DNA of 57,873 nt, taken from assembly GCA_023398575.1 (NCBI GenBank), contig JAEWSC010000084.1, positions 1-57,873 of the forward strand, read 5' to 3'. Source of the stretch: Bacillota bacterium (GTDB taxonomy: Bacteria; Bacillota; Clostridia; Christensenellales; Aristaeellaceae). Each line of letters opens with the position of its first letter. Positions within the stretch are counted from its first letter, which is position 1. The notes under the pieces were generated by a model. That model did not search any database. It was not told the DNA's origin and was given only the letters and a program-made list of their open reading frames with translations. This document shows positions 1 through 7,052 of this stretch, piece by piece. A program made the translations under genes and the position numbers.

Positions 1-812
1 ACATGCTCAAGCTCAATGAGTGGTGGGCAGCCGGCCTGATCGACCAGGACGTGTTTGCTACCAAGGACACCGAAGCCAAAACCAAGGCTCTGAACGGCGT
101 TATGGGTATTTCCTATACCTCTATGGGCCAGTTGTCCAACTGGCGCAAAGAAGCCGCTGCTGCCAATAATGGCGCCAACTGGGTAGGCCTGCAGTATCCC
201 ACAGCGGATGATGGCTCTATCGGTATGGTGTTTGGCGGCCAGGGTATCGGCTCTGTCGTTTCCGTCATTTCCGGCGACTGCCCGGAAGATAAGATCGAAA
301 CCGCCATGCGCGTGCTGGACTATGCTTATACGCCTGAAGGCAACCTGTACTGGAACTTTGGTAAGCAGGGCGTTTCCTGGGACTATGACAAAGATGGCCA
401 GCCCGCTTATCTCCCCTTGGTAACCGAGGATCCGGATGGGCTCAACGACGCCATTTCCAAGTACGGCGGTTCGACCTGGAGCGGCAGCTGCATTCAGGCT
501 ACAAAGCTGCTTTACATGAAGAACACACCCGAATCCATTGCTGCCAACGATCTGTGGTACTATGCCAACAAAGAAATCGCCGGCAAGGGCAAGATGCCCG
601 TTGGTGTCACCCTGACCGCTGAGGAAAGCGATGAACTGACCAACATCGAAGCATCCCTGGGCACCTATGTTCCTGAAATGTCAGCCAAGTTCATTACCGG
701 CGAAGCCACGAAGGCCGACTGGGAGAACTATCTGAAAGAACTGGACAAGATGGGCCTTGCGCGTGCGCTGGAAATCCGCCAGGCCGCCCTTGATCGGTTC
801 ATGGCCCGCTAA
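1..812 (+). CDS. ABC importer solute-binding protein, C-terminal part (5' end outside window)
   Basis: This is the C-terminal 269 or so residues of an extracellular solute-binding protein; the frame is open at the left edge, so the start codon, lipoprotein signal and N-terminal lobe lie upstream. Aromatic-rich stretches (for example NLYWNFGKQGVSWDY and STWSGS) and the two LplB/LplC-like permeases immediately downstream match the large (about 500-550 residue) lipoprotein family that captures oligosaccharides or related sugars outside the membrane. The ligand cannot be read from this fragment. Codon use is richer in G+C than in the downstream permease genes, which is common for a highly expressed binding protein. 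Hairpins between this gene and the permease could keep its transcript more abundant than that of the permeases. Confidence 0.85.
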   Translation, partial: MLKLNEWWAAGLIDQDVFATKDTEAKTKALNGVMGISYTSMGQLSNWRKEAAAANNGANWVGLQYPTADDGSIGMVFGGQGIGSVVSVISGDCPEDKIETAMRVLDYAYTPEGNLYWNFGKQGVSWDYDKDGQPAYLPLVTEDPDGLNDAISKYGGSTWSGSCIQATKLLYMKNTPESIAANDLWYYANKEIAGKGKMPVGVTLTAEESDELTNIEASLGTYVPEMSAKFITGEATKADWENYLKELDKMGLARALEIRQAALDRFMAR

Positions 813-833
813 CTGACAAGCGGAATCCTGACG

Positions 834-879
834 GTCCATTGCAAATGGACGGGGATCGCTTCATCCTGAGGCGATCCCC
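834..879 (+). other. Tandem intercistronic hairpins between binding protein and permease
   Basis: Two adjacent perfect inverted repeats lie in the 95-bp gap: GTCCATT/AATGGAC (834-840 with 844-850) and GGGGATCGC/GCGATCCCC (851-859 with 871-879). The second is followed only by ATTTTG, a weak T-tract. I infer a partial terminator or 3'-end stabiliser that lets the binding protein be made in excess over the permeases. Confidence 0.55.
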
Positions 880-907
880 CATTTTGATACTGTAAACGGA
901 AGGAACG

Positions 908-1867
908 ATGAATATGGCGAAAGCTCCTGCGGTCGCAGTATGCCCGGTGCACAGACACGGGTTTTTGCATAGGCTCGCCAGGGATTACAAGCTAAATAAG
1001 TACAAATATTTATTGATCATACCCGTACTGATTGTATTGGCGATATTTGCATATAAGCCGATGTACGGTTTGATCATTGCTTTCAAGAATTTCCGGCCCA
1101 GGCTAGGAATTGAAGGAAGCAAATGGGTTGGACTGCAAAATTTCGAAAACTTCTTTGGAGACGTGTATTTCGGGCGTCTATTGCGCAATACACTTTCCAT
1201 AAGTCTTCTCAACATCCTATTTGGCTTTCCGTTGCCGATCATACTGGCACTTATGCTCAATGAAGTGCGAAAAAACAGCTTTAAGCGCACAGTGCAGACC
1301 ATCACCTACATGCCGTACTTTGTTTCAATGGTGGTCAGTTGCGCGCTGGTACGCGTATACTGCCAAAATAACGGCATTTTTGCCGATATGCTTGTATCGC
1401 TCGGTGCACCACGGCAAAATCTTCTTACAGATCCACGATATTTTTACCCCATCTATATTATTTCCGACCTTTGGCAATTTGTTGGGTGGAACTCAATTAT
1501 CTATTTGGCAGCGCTTTCTGGCATTGACCAGGAGCAGTATGAAGCCGCCCGCATTGATGGGGCCGGACGTTTCAAGCAGATGCTTCATATTACGTTGCCT
1601 GGCTTGATGCCCACAATTACGGTACTCTTTATCCTTCGTATGGGCAGCGTTCTCAACGTTGGATTTGAAAAGGTGCTGCTTCTATATTCTGAGGCAACCT
1701 ATGAGGTGGCGGACGTCATTTCCACCTATGTATATCGTCGCGGCATTATGCAGGCGGATTACAGCTACGCCACCGCCGTTGGCTTGTTCAATTCTGTTGT
1801 CAACGTAGCCTTCTTGATAGCAGCCAATGCGCTAAGCAAGAAGTATACTGATTCTGCGCTATTCTAA
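908..1867 (+). CDS. ABC importer permease, LplB-like
   Basis: A 319-residue inner-membrane permease of a carbohydrate ABC importer. It has about six hydrophobic segments (the first near residues 35-55) and the ABC permease EAA loop, EQYEAARIDGAGRF followed by LPGLMP, near residues 210-235, where the ATPase docks. The ATG at 908 follows GGAAGGA; an in-frame ATG two codons later is possible. It resembles LplB/YtcP-type permeases that pair with large binding lipoproteins. No ATPase gene is present in the window, and in this family the ATPase (MsmX-like) is often shared and encoded elsewhere. The gene is more A+T-rich than the binding-protein gene before it. Confidence 0.9.
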   Translation: MNMAKAPAVAVCPVHRHGFLHRLARDYKLNKYKYLLIIPVLIVLAIFAYKPMYGLIIAFKNFRPRLGIEGSKWVGLQNFENFFGDVYFGRLLRNTLSISLLNILFGFPLPIILALMLNEVRKNSFKRTVQTITYMPYFVSMVVSCALVRVYCQNNGIFADMLVSLGAPRQNLLTDPRYFYPIYIISDLWQFVGWNSIIYLAALSGIDQEQYEAARIDGAGRFKQMLHITLPGLMPTITVLFILRMGSVLNVGFEKVLLLYSEATYEVADVISTYVYRRGIMQADYSYATAVGLFNSVVNVAFLIAANALSKKYTDSALF

Positions 1868-1883
1868 GGAGGTGAGAGCGAAC

Positions 1884-2783
1884 ATGGCAAAACAAAGAAA
1901 TGCGATTCAATACGATACCCCAGGTGAGAAGGTGTTTAGCTTCATCAATGTTCTGCTTCTCGTCCTGCTTTGTCTTGTAACGGCCTATCCTGTCTATTAC
2001 GTGTTCTGCGCCTCTCTGAGTGAGAACGTCAAGCTTCTGCAGAACCCTGGTTTTATGCTCTATCCATTGGGCTGGAACACAGCCGCTTATCGCCTGGCTT
2101 TTACACATCCCCTTTTGTCCAGTGGTTATAAGAATATTCTATTCATAATGGCCTTCGCTCTTCCGCTCAACATTCTACTGACACTGTTTTGCGGGTATTT
2201 TCTTGCCGGGCGGAACATCATGTTCAAAAAACCAATTATGGCGGTTATATTGTTCACGATGTTCTTTAATGGCGGCATGATTCCCAACTACTTGAACATT
2301 CAATCTTTGGGGCTGTACAATTCGCTTTGGGCTTTGATCTTGCCTGGCGCCATCAGTATATACAATTCGATTATCTGTAAAACCGCTATCGAAGCTGTTC
2401 CAGATAGTTTAGCGGAATCTGCTTACATTGATGGCGCAAACGACTTGAGGGTACTGTTTCAAATCGTGTTACCGCTGATTACGCCAACCATCGCTGTGCT
2501 TCTTTTGTACTATGGTGTTGCGCACTGGAACAGTTGGTTCTCTGCCTCCATCTATATCAAGGACAATGAGAATCTGCCAATTCAAAATGTGCTACGCAGT
2601 GTGTTGATCGCTAATTCCAACATACTAAACGCTGCTGCAACAGAGGATGACCGTATCAATGAGTTTGCGGAAACCATTAAGTATGCAGCGATCGTCATTT
2701 CTACAGTTCCTGTTCTGCTCATCTACCCATTCGTGCAAAAGTATTTTGTCAAGGGCGTAATGATTGGTGCAGTCAAGGGCTGA
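1884..2783 (+). CDS. ABC importer permease, LplC-like
   Basis: A 299-residue second permease of the same importer. The ATG at 1884 is preferred because AAGGAGGTGAG (1866-1876) sits the right distance upstream, whereas a GTG at 1872 lies inside that ribosome-binding site. It shows hydrophobic segments from about residue 20 on and the EAA loop ESAYIDGANDLRVLF with LPLITP near residues 185-205. The C-terminus (FVKGVMIGAVKG) is typical of LplC/YtcP permeases, which form a heterodimer with the LplB-type partner. The gene begins 16 bp after the first permease and ends just before a strong terminator, so it closes the transport operon. Confidence 0.9.
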   Translation: MAKQRNAIQYDTPGEKVFSFINVLLLVLLCLVTAYPVYYVFCASLSENVKLLQNPGFMLYPLGWNTAAYRLAFTHPLLSSGYKNILFIMAFALPLNILLTLFCGYFLAGRNIMFKKPIMAVILFTMFFNGGMIPNYLNIQSLGLYNSLWALILPGAISIYNSIICKTAIEAVPDSLAESAYIDGANDLRVLFQIVLPLITPTIAVLLLYYGVAHWNSWFSASIYIKDNENLPIQNVLRSVLIANSNILNAAATEDDRINEFAETIKYAAIVISTVPVLLIYPFVQKYFVKGVMIGAVKG

Positions 2784-2798
2784 GGCTGTGATCAATGG

Positions 2799-2841
2799 AA
2801 AGCTGCCGTGCCGAAAAAGTCTTGCGGTACGGCAGCTTTTA
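2799..2841 (+). terminator. Rho-independent terminator after the ABC importer
   Basis: A 15-bp stem (AAAGCTGCCGTGCCG with CGGTACGGCAGCTTT, one G-T pair) with an 11-nt loop, followed by TTTTATT. It separates the transporter operon from the rpmH promoter. Confidence 0.9.
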
Positions 2842-2888
2842 TTGTATGATGAATGCGGGAGAAAGTGGACGGAATAATGAAATTTCTC

Positions 2889-2917
2889 TTGACATCAGCC
2901 AGTCGGATTAGTATACT
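2889..2917 (+). promoter_or_regulatory. Sigma-A promoter for rpmH operon
   Basis: TTGACA at 2889-2894 and TATACT at 2912-2917 with a 17-bp spacer, close to perfect vegetative consensus. This leaves a leader of about 80 nt before rpmH, which suits a highly expressed ribosomal gene. Confidence 0.9.
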
Positions 2918-3006
2918 AGAATAGCTGTTTTGTGGTATTTTGCGCCGTCTGACAGCGGTGCGCGTCACACATACAAGACTTTTTCAAAAACAGGGAGTGT
3001 TGTTTT

Positions 3007-3141
3007 ATGTTCCGTACCTATCAGCCGAAAAAACGCCAGCGCAGCAAGGTTCATGGTTTCCGTGCCCGTATGTCCACCAAGAATGGTCGCCGTGTTCTGG
3101 CTGCCCGTCGCCGCCGTGGCCGTAAAGTGTTGACCGTCTGA
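3007..3141 (+). CDS. rpmH: 50S ribosomal protein L34
   Basis: A 44-residue, very basic protein beginning MFRTYQPKKRQRSKVHGF and continuing RMSTKNGRRVL, the near-invariant L34 signature. L34 is a component of the large ribosomal subunit. The length matches the family (44-46 residues). It follows a near-consensus sigma-A promoter and precedes rnpA, as in most bacteria. Its short length makes it easy to miss. The dnaA gene that usually lies upstream of rpmH is not here; a sugar transporter is in its place. Confidence 0.97.
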   Translation: MFRTYQPKKRQRSKVHGFRARMSTKNGRRVLAARRRRGRKVLTV

Positions 3142-3174
3142 TGTGATGGTGAACATCCAAAGTATGCATGGCTC

Positions 3175-3220
3175 AGCCCGCCCCGTTGCTTGCCACCGTG
3201 CGCAGTGGGTACGGGCTTTT
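3175..3220 (+). terminator. Attenuating hairpin between rpmH and rnpA
   Basis: AGCCCG (3175-3180) can pair with CGGGCT (3212-3217), enclosing an inner CCAC/GTGG pair, and is followed by TTTTCC. I read it as a partial terminator that lowers rnpA relative to rpmH; the short T-tract suggests incomplete termination. Confidence 0.5.
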
Positions 3221-3307
3221 CCAGTATGAGAAAGCATTTTGGCAGGCGTGAATCAGCGTTATGGATATGCATGGCGCTTTGACTGCCGGAAAACGAAGGG
3301 TTTTTGC

Positions 3308-3649
3308 GTGCAGCGTACATACCGCCTACAAAAGAATAAGCAGTTTCAGTATGTGTACCGGCGTGGGAAAAGCTCGGCGTGCAAGGATATCGTTTTATTG
3401 CATGCAAGAGGCGCAGGGCTGAAGGTGGGCTTTTCCATCAGCAAAAAAATCGGCAACGCTGTTGTACGCAACAGAGTGAAAAGACGGCTTCGGGAATGCT
3501 TTCGTCCATACATTGGCCAGTTGAAAGCAGGTTGGTATGTGGTGGTGGCCCGGCCGGGGGCCGATAAGGCGGCTTTTACAGAGCTTGCAAAGGGGATGGC
3601 TTATTTGCTAAAAAAGCAGAACCTGTTGCGGGAGAATATGTCTAAATGA
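3308..3649 (+). CDS. rnpA: Ribonuclease P protein component
   Basis: A 113-residue basic protein that assists the catalytic RNase P RNA in 5' maturation of tRNAs. The family signature RNRVKRRLRE is present near the middle, after FSISKKIGNAVV, and the N-terminus QRTYRLQKNKQFQYVYRRGKS is the typical opening. The frame is open further upstream (to 3239), but GTG at 3308 after GAAGGG gives the normal family length and N-terminus, so I chose it. The stop codon overlaps the yidD start (ATGA, 3646-3649), indicating translational coupling in the rpmH-rnpA-yidD-yidC-jag operon. Confidence 0.95.
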   Translation: MQRTYRLQKNKQFQYVYRRGKSSACKDIVLLHARGAGLKVGFSISKKIGNAVVRNRVKRRLRECFRPYIGQLKAGWYVVVARPGADKAAFTELAKGMAYLLKKQNLLRENMSK

Positions 3650-3885
3650 AGCGCCTGCTACTTTTGATGATCCGGTTTTATAAGCGCCACATCAGCCCGC
3701 TTTTGCCTGACGCGTGCCGATATACGCCTACTTGTTCGCAGTATGCCATGACCGCCATTGAGCGCTTTGGAGCGCTTAAAGGAGGATGGATGGCGTTTAG
3801 GCGTATTCTTCGGTGCAATCCTTTCCATGAGGGCGGGTACGATCCAGTGCCGGAAGACATGAACGTAACGATTAGGAGGGAATAG
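3646..3885 (+). CDS. yidD: Membrane protein insertion efficiency factor YidD
   Basis: A 79-residue protein with the family signature: RFYKRHISPLLP, then CRYTPTCSQYA, then FRRILRCNPFHEGGYDPVP. The three cysteines in the conserved positions are present. YidD helps YidC-dependent insertion of inner-membrane proteins and associates with the cytoplasmic face of the membrane. It overlaps rnpA by 4 bp and is followed after 5 bp by yidC, the conserved order. Confidence 0.96.
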   Translation: MKRLLLLMIRFYKRHISPLLPDACRYTPTCSQYAMTAIERFGALKGGWMAFRRILRCNPFHEGGYDPVPEDMNVTIRRE

Positions 3886-3890
3886 CCCAC

Positions 3891-4919
3891 ATGTTTCCAT
3901 TCCTGAATGAACCATTGAAAGCCATTTTGCTGGGTATATATTCATTGATAGGCAACTATGGTTGGTCCATCGTAGCATTTACCCTTCTGATACGTCTTTT
4001 GCTGATGCCTTTGGATGCTAAAAGCCGCAAGAGCATGCGTAAGACGCAAAAACTTCAGCCTCAAATAGCTGCCTTGCAAAAAAAGTATAAGAATGACAAG
4101 GAAAAGCTGAACCAAAAGACCATGGAATTGTACCGCAAGGAAAAGGTGAGCCCGCTTTCCGGCTGTTTGCCTATGCTGATTTCCTTGCCGATTCTTTTTG
4201 GTATGTTCGGTGCAATGAACATTTTGGCTCATGAGCAGATTGCATCACATGTTTTTCAATACTTGACCGGTAACGAACCTGTGTATCAGGGCTGGCTTTG
4301 GGTACATAACATTTGGATGCCGGATAGTCCTTTTGCCTCCCGCGTACCGGATGCTAACAGCATCAAGCAGATTACGCCTGAAAACTGGCAGTCTGTTTAT
4401 AATAGCCTGAATGATACGCAAAAGGCAGCATTGGATACCTTTAATCAATCATTGCCTGAAGAAAAAAAGATTACTTTTGATTTTTCTAAAGAAAATTATT
4501 CTGCTACTGTTGCAAAGATGGTTGATGCTTTGCAGAATAATGTACCCTTGTATTATGAAAAGACAACAACCGTTCCGGGGTGGACAAACATCAATTTGTT
4601 TATTGCACAATTGTCCATTTTCACCGCCTTTAATGGTTTCTTTATCCTGCCTTTATTGGCGGCCATCTCGCAATTTATGATGAGTTCTGCTATGCCGCAG
4701 ACAGCGCCCACCCAAGAGGGCCAGCCCAATACGGCAGGCTTTATGAAGTGGTTCTTCCCAATATTTTCACTGTTTATTTGCTTCAGTTCCAACGCAGGTT
4801 TTGCGCTCTACTGGGTTACGGCAAACTTGATTGCTGCTGCGCAGAACGTGCTGCTAAATAAGTACTTTGACGCGCAGGAAAAGAAAGCTGCCGCCGTGGG
4901 AGAGGGGACCGTGAAATGA
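3891..4919 (+). CDS. yidC: Membrane protein insertase YidC/OxaA
   Basis: A 342-residue insertase that helps fold and insert inner-membrane proteins alone or with SecYEG. It begins directly with a hydrophobic segment and lacks the large periplasmic domain of proteobacterial YidC. The conserved groove arginine appears in FTLLIRLLLMPL (about residue 35), followed by a charged cytoplasmic coiled hairpin (KSMRKTQKLQPQIAALQKKYK) and further membrane segments (GCLPMLISLPILFGMF, NGFFILPLLAAIS and the C-terminal pair). About 90 residues between the second and third segments form a larger external loop than in Bacillus SpoIIIJ. No lipobox is visible. It overlaps jag by 4 bp. Confidence 0.95.
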   Translation: MFPFLNEPLKAILLGIYSLIGNYGWSIVAFTLLIRLLLMPLDAKSRKSMRKTQKLQPQIAALQKKYKNDKEKLNQKTMELYRKEKVSPLSGCLPMLISLPILFGMFGAMNILAHEQIASHVFQYLTGNEPVYQGWLWVHNIWMPDSPFASRVPDANSIKQITPENWQSVYNSLNDTQKAALDTFNQSLPEEKKITFDFSKENYSATVAKMVDALQNNVPLYYEKTTTVPGWTNINLFIAQLSIFTAFNGFFILPLLAAISQFMMSSAMPQTAPTQEGQPNTAGFMKWFFPIFSLFICFSSNAGFALYWVTANLIAAAQNVLLNKYFDAQEKKAAAVGEGTVK

Positions 4920-5881
4920 AAGCATACGAATCTTCTGCCAAAACCATTGAGGAAGCCATATCTGCAGGGTTGGATCATCTTGGTGTGTCCATCGGCGAAG
5001 TAACCATTGACATTCTGGAAGAAGGAAGCAAAGGGTTATTTGGCTTGTTTGGCAGCCGGCAGGCGAAGGTACGCCTGACGCTCAAGGATCAAGAGGAAGA
5101 ATCCCTTTGGAACTCCTTAACCCGGGAGAACGAAAAGCCGGCAAAGGAGACAAGAGGGCGTGACGAAACCGCAAAAAAGGAACAACCCAAAAAGGATTTA
5201 CCCAAAAAAGAGGCTGTTAAGTCTGCTGTAAAACGCGAAGAGAACAAGAATGAACCTCTGCCGGATAGAAAAGCGGCAGAAAAGAAACCTGTTTCAAAGG
5301 CACCCATCAAAGAAACACAGCCTCAAGTGAAAGAAATACGCCCTCAGGTTGTTAAGGCTGACGCTCCGGCTGAACCAGTTACGCCTGCTCCTCAGGCAGA
5401 TGCATCAGCGCCTGAAGGCAAGGCCCAGCAGTTTTTGCAAACGCTTACCACTATGATGGATGTCAACGTAAGCGTTGCTGTTTCCCGGGATGCAGACGGC
5501 AATGTGCTTGTAAATATGCAGGGCGACACACTTGGCATTTTAATTGGCCGCCGGGGTGAGACACTGGATGCTTTGCAGTATTTGACCAGTTTGATTGTGA
5601 ATAAAGGTTCAGACCAGTATATACGCGTGACGCTGGATACGGAAAATTACCGCGCTAAGCGAGAAGAGGCTTTGACTCGTTTGGCCAACCGCATGGCGAG
5701 CCGTGCCATAAAGACAGGACGCAAGGTTGTGTTGGAGCCCATGAATCCGTATGAGCGCCGCATTCTGCATAGTGCCCTGCAAACAAACGATGCCGTAACC
5801 ACCCACAGCGAAGGCGAGGAACCCAATCGCCATGTGGTGATTACCTTGAAAAGTGAGAAGAGTGCAAAAGCCGCTCAGTAA
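4916..5881 (+). CDS. jag: RNA-binding protein Jag/KhpB (KH-R3H)
   Basis: A 321-residue cytoplasmic RNA-binding protein. The N-terminal Jag-N domain (about residues 1-60) contains the EEAISAGLDHLGV and GLFGLFGSRQAKV motifs. A long, low-complexity linker rich in Lys, Glu and Pro (about 65-165) follows, then a KH domain with GDTLGILIGRRGETLDALQYL and a C-terminal R3H domain with EPMNPYERRILHSAL. KhpB proteins bind RNA with KhpA and influence cell elongation and division. The gene overlaps yidC by 4 bp and is followed by a strong terminator, so mnmE and mnmG, often next, are not part of this operon. Confidence 0.93.
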   Translation: MKAYESSAKTIEEAISAGLDHLGVSIGEVTIDILEEGSKGLFGLFGSRQAKVRLTLKDQEEESLWNSLTRENEKPAKETRGRDETAKKEQPKKDLPKKEAVKSAVKREENKNEPLPDRKAAEKKPVSKAPIKETQPQVKEIRPQVVKADAPAEPVTPAPQADASAPEGKAQQFLQTLTTMMDVNVSVAVSRDADGNVLVNMQGDTLGILIGRRGETLDALQYLTSLIVNKGSDQYIRVTLDTENYRAKREEALTRLANRMASRAIKTGRKVVLEPMNPYERRILHSALQTNDAVTTHSEGEEPNRHVVITLKSEKSAKAAQ

Positions 5882-5892
5882 CTAATGGATTT

Positions 5893-5937
5893 AAAACAAC
5901 CCTTTTCCAATCTAGATTGGAAAAGGGTTGTTTTTTG
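5893..5937 (+). terminator. Terminator after jag
   Basis: A perfect 21-bp-arm palindrome (AAAACAACCC to GGGTTGTTTT, centred at 5913/5914) followed by TTTTTTG. It ends the rpmH-jag operon. Confidence 0.95.
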
Positions 5938-5977
5938 TCATAAAGGGTGCGTGCAAATGTTATCTTGAAATACACGC

Positions 5978-6006
5978 TTGACAAGATCATCAGAAAGTAA
6001 TATACT
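5978..6006 (+). promoter_or_regulatory. Sigma-A promoter for the two unknown genes
   Basis: TTGACA at 5978-5983 and TATACT at 6001-6006 with a 17-bp spacer, near-perfect consensus. Translation starts about 25 nt after the predicted start of transcription. Confidence 0.88.
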
Positions 6007-6037
6007 AAATTAGTAAATAAGTAAGTGAGGGATAGCG

Positions 6038-6562
6038 ATGAAGATTCCTGTAACACTCAAGCACAAGCCGGTCATCGTCAGCGAGAACTACGCCAATGTG
6101 GATGGCCGCGTGGCGTATCACACAGATACACAGGGCTTATCCTTGGGCTTGGCTCAATGGAATGACAGGGGAAAGGTGGACATCTCTGCCAAGGTATGGC
6201 GATATACGGGTGAAAAATGGTCCAGGCAGTCGGAAGAATTGCCGCTTCACAGAGTATTGGATTTAGCTGTACTAATATGCCGTGCTAAGCAGCACTTTCA
6301 GGACGCATACAGATACCCCAAATTATATGATGAGGTAAAACCTCAGTTGGACCGTATTCCTTTGCAGGGTGACGCCATGACGGTGGAAATATGTACAGAC
6401 AACCCATGTATTGATGAGGACATTCAATTGTTCAGGGATGCACTTGCGAAGGATGATGAGCTTTTATCCGAGCGTCTGCATCTTTTGTCAAATTTGCTAT
6501 TGGAAATGGGGTATGGGCGTGGATACGCGGGAGAAACGAAAAAGCCTGCAAAAGGCATATAA
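6038..6562 (+). CDS. Conserved hypothetical protein (DUF6530-like)
   Basis: A 174-residue soluble protein with no signal peptide or membrane segment. From memory it resembles a family annotated as DUF6530 in Clostridia; I cannot confirm the family number. Distinct segments are HKPVIVSENYANVDGR, LSLGLAQWNDRGKVDISAKVW and SEELPLHRVLDLAVLICRA, the last followed by a mostly helical C-terminal half ending with an acidic stretch. ATG at 6038 follows GTGAGGG. It is driven by a near-consensus promoter and overlaps the next gene by 50 bp in another frame, so the two are very likely co-expressed. No catalytic motif is recognisable and I assign no function. Confidence 0.8.
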   Translation: MKIPVTLKHKPVIVSENYANVDGRVAYHTDTQGLSLGLAQWNDRGKVDISAKVWRYTGEKWSRQSEELPLHRVLDLAVLICRAKQHFQDAYRYPKLYDEVKPQLDRIPLQGDAMTVEICTDNPCIDEDIQLFRDALAKDDELLSERLHLLSNLLLEMGYGRGYAGETKKPAKGI

Positions 6563-6866
6563 GGAAGCCGATGAAATTGGCTGTGTGAGTTTGTATGAAA
6601 ACCATGCAAACGGCAGATATCTGCTTGTTGGCGAACCCAATCGACGTGGGGCGGAAAGTAGGTTTCAGTTTTCAAAATCCATAGGTTCCTGTGCCCATCA
6701 TCTTCTGGCCGAAGATTGGAAGGTGTATGGGCCAGAGGCATTTACCTTGACCATATTGGATACGCTGAAAAAAGAGCCAGATCAGACGCTGAAAGAGTTT
6801 AAGGAAGAATTGCATGCCTTGGCGGATATGTACAGGGTTGGACGGGATGCTGCAAAGTCGTATTAG
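6513..6866 (+). CDS. GIY-YIG-like domain protein, probably degenerate
   Basis: A 117-residue protein, if ATG at 6513 is used. The frame is open upstream, but that part has no homologous look and lies inside the previous gene. The segment GCVSLYENHANGRYLLVGE occupies the place of the GIY-YIG core, and the rest (FQFSKSIGSCAHHLLAEDWKVYGPEAFTLTILDTL, in two parts) resembles the small clostridial GIY-YIG family whose members carry FxxxxGxHxNxxLxxDWxxYGxxxFxFxxLExL. The first tyrosine of GIY is cysteine-valine here, so nuclease activity is doubtful. It overlaps the upstream gene by 50 bp and ends just before a strong terminator. Function unknown. Confidence 0.6.
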   Translation: MGVDTREKRKSLQKAYKEADEIGCVSLYENHANGRYLLVGEPNRRGAESRFQFSKSIGSCAHHLLAEDWKVYGPEAFTLTILDTLKKEPDQTLKEFKEELHALADMYRVGRDAAKSY

Positions 6867-6876
6867 TATACTGATA

Positions 6877-6922
6877 AAAAGGGGCAGGAATGCTGATCAT
6901 TATTAGCATTCCTGCCCCTTTT
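6877..6922. terminator. Bidirectional terminator
   Basis: An 18-bp perfect stem: AAAAGGGGCAGGAATGCT (6877-6894) with AGCATTCCTGCCCCTTTT (6905-6922). T-tracts arise on both strands, so it can end the unknown two-gene unit on the plus strand and the chemotaxis-receptor transcript on the minus strand. Confidence 0.93.
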
Positions 6923-7052
6923 CGTTGAGCCTGACTTACATGCCATACTGCACTGAAGCTAAAATCGGGAGTACTTGCCCTAAGCTGGAGATGGCATTTA
7001 TATTGGCCTTCTTTGACAAATCAAGGGACAGAGTTTATAGTGATACATCATT

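Noticed and set aside
3239..3307. N-terminal extension of rnpA
   Set aside because: The extra 23 residues have no RnpA character and lack a good ribosome-binding site; GTG at 3308 gives the family start.
6411..6512. Upstream extension of the GIY-YIG-like gene
   Set aside because: The extension is entirely inside the previous gene and its Cys/Met-rich translation has no family likeness.
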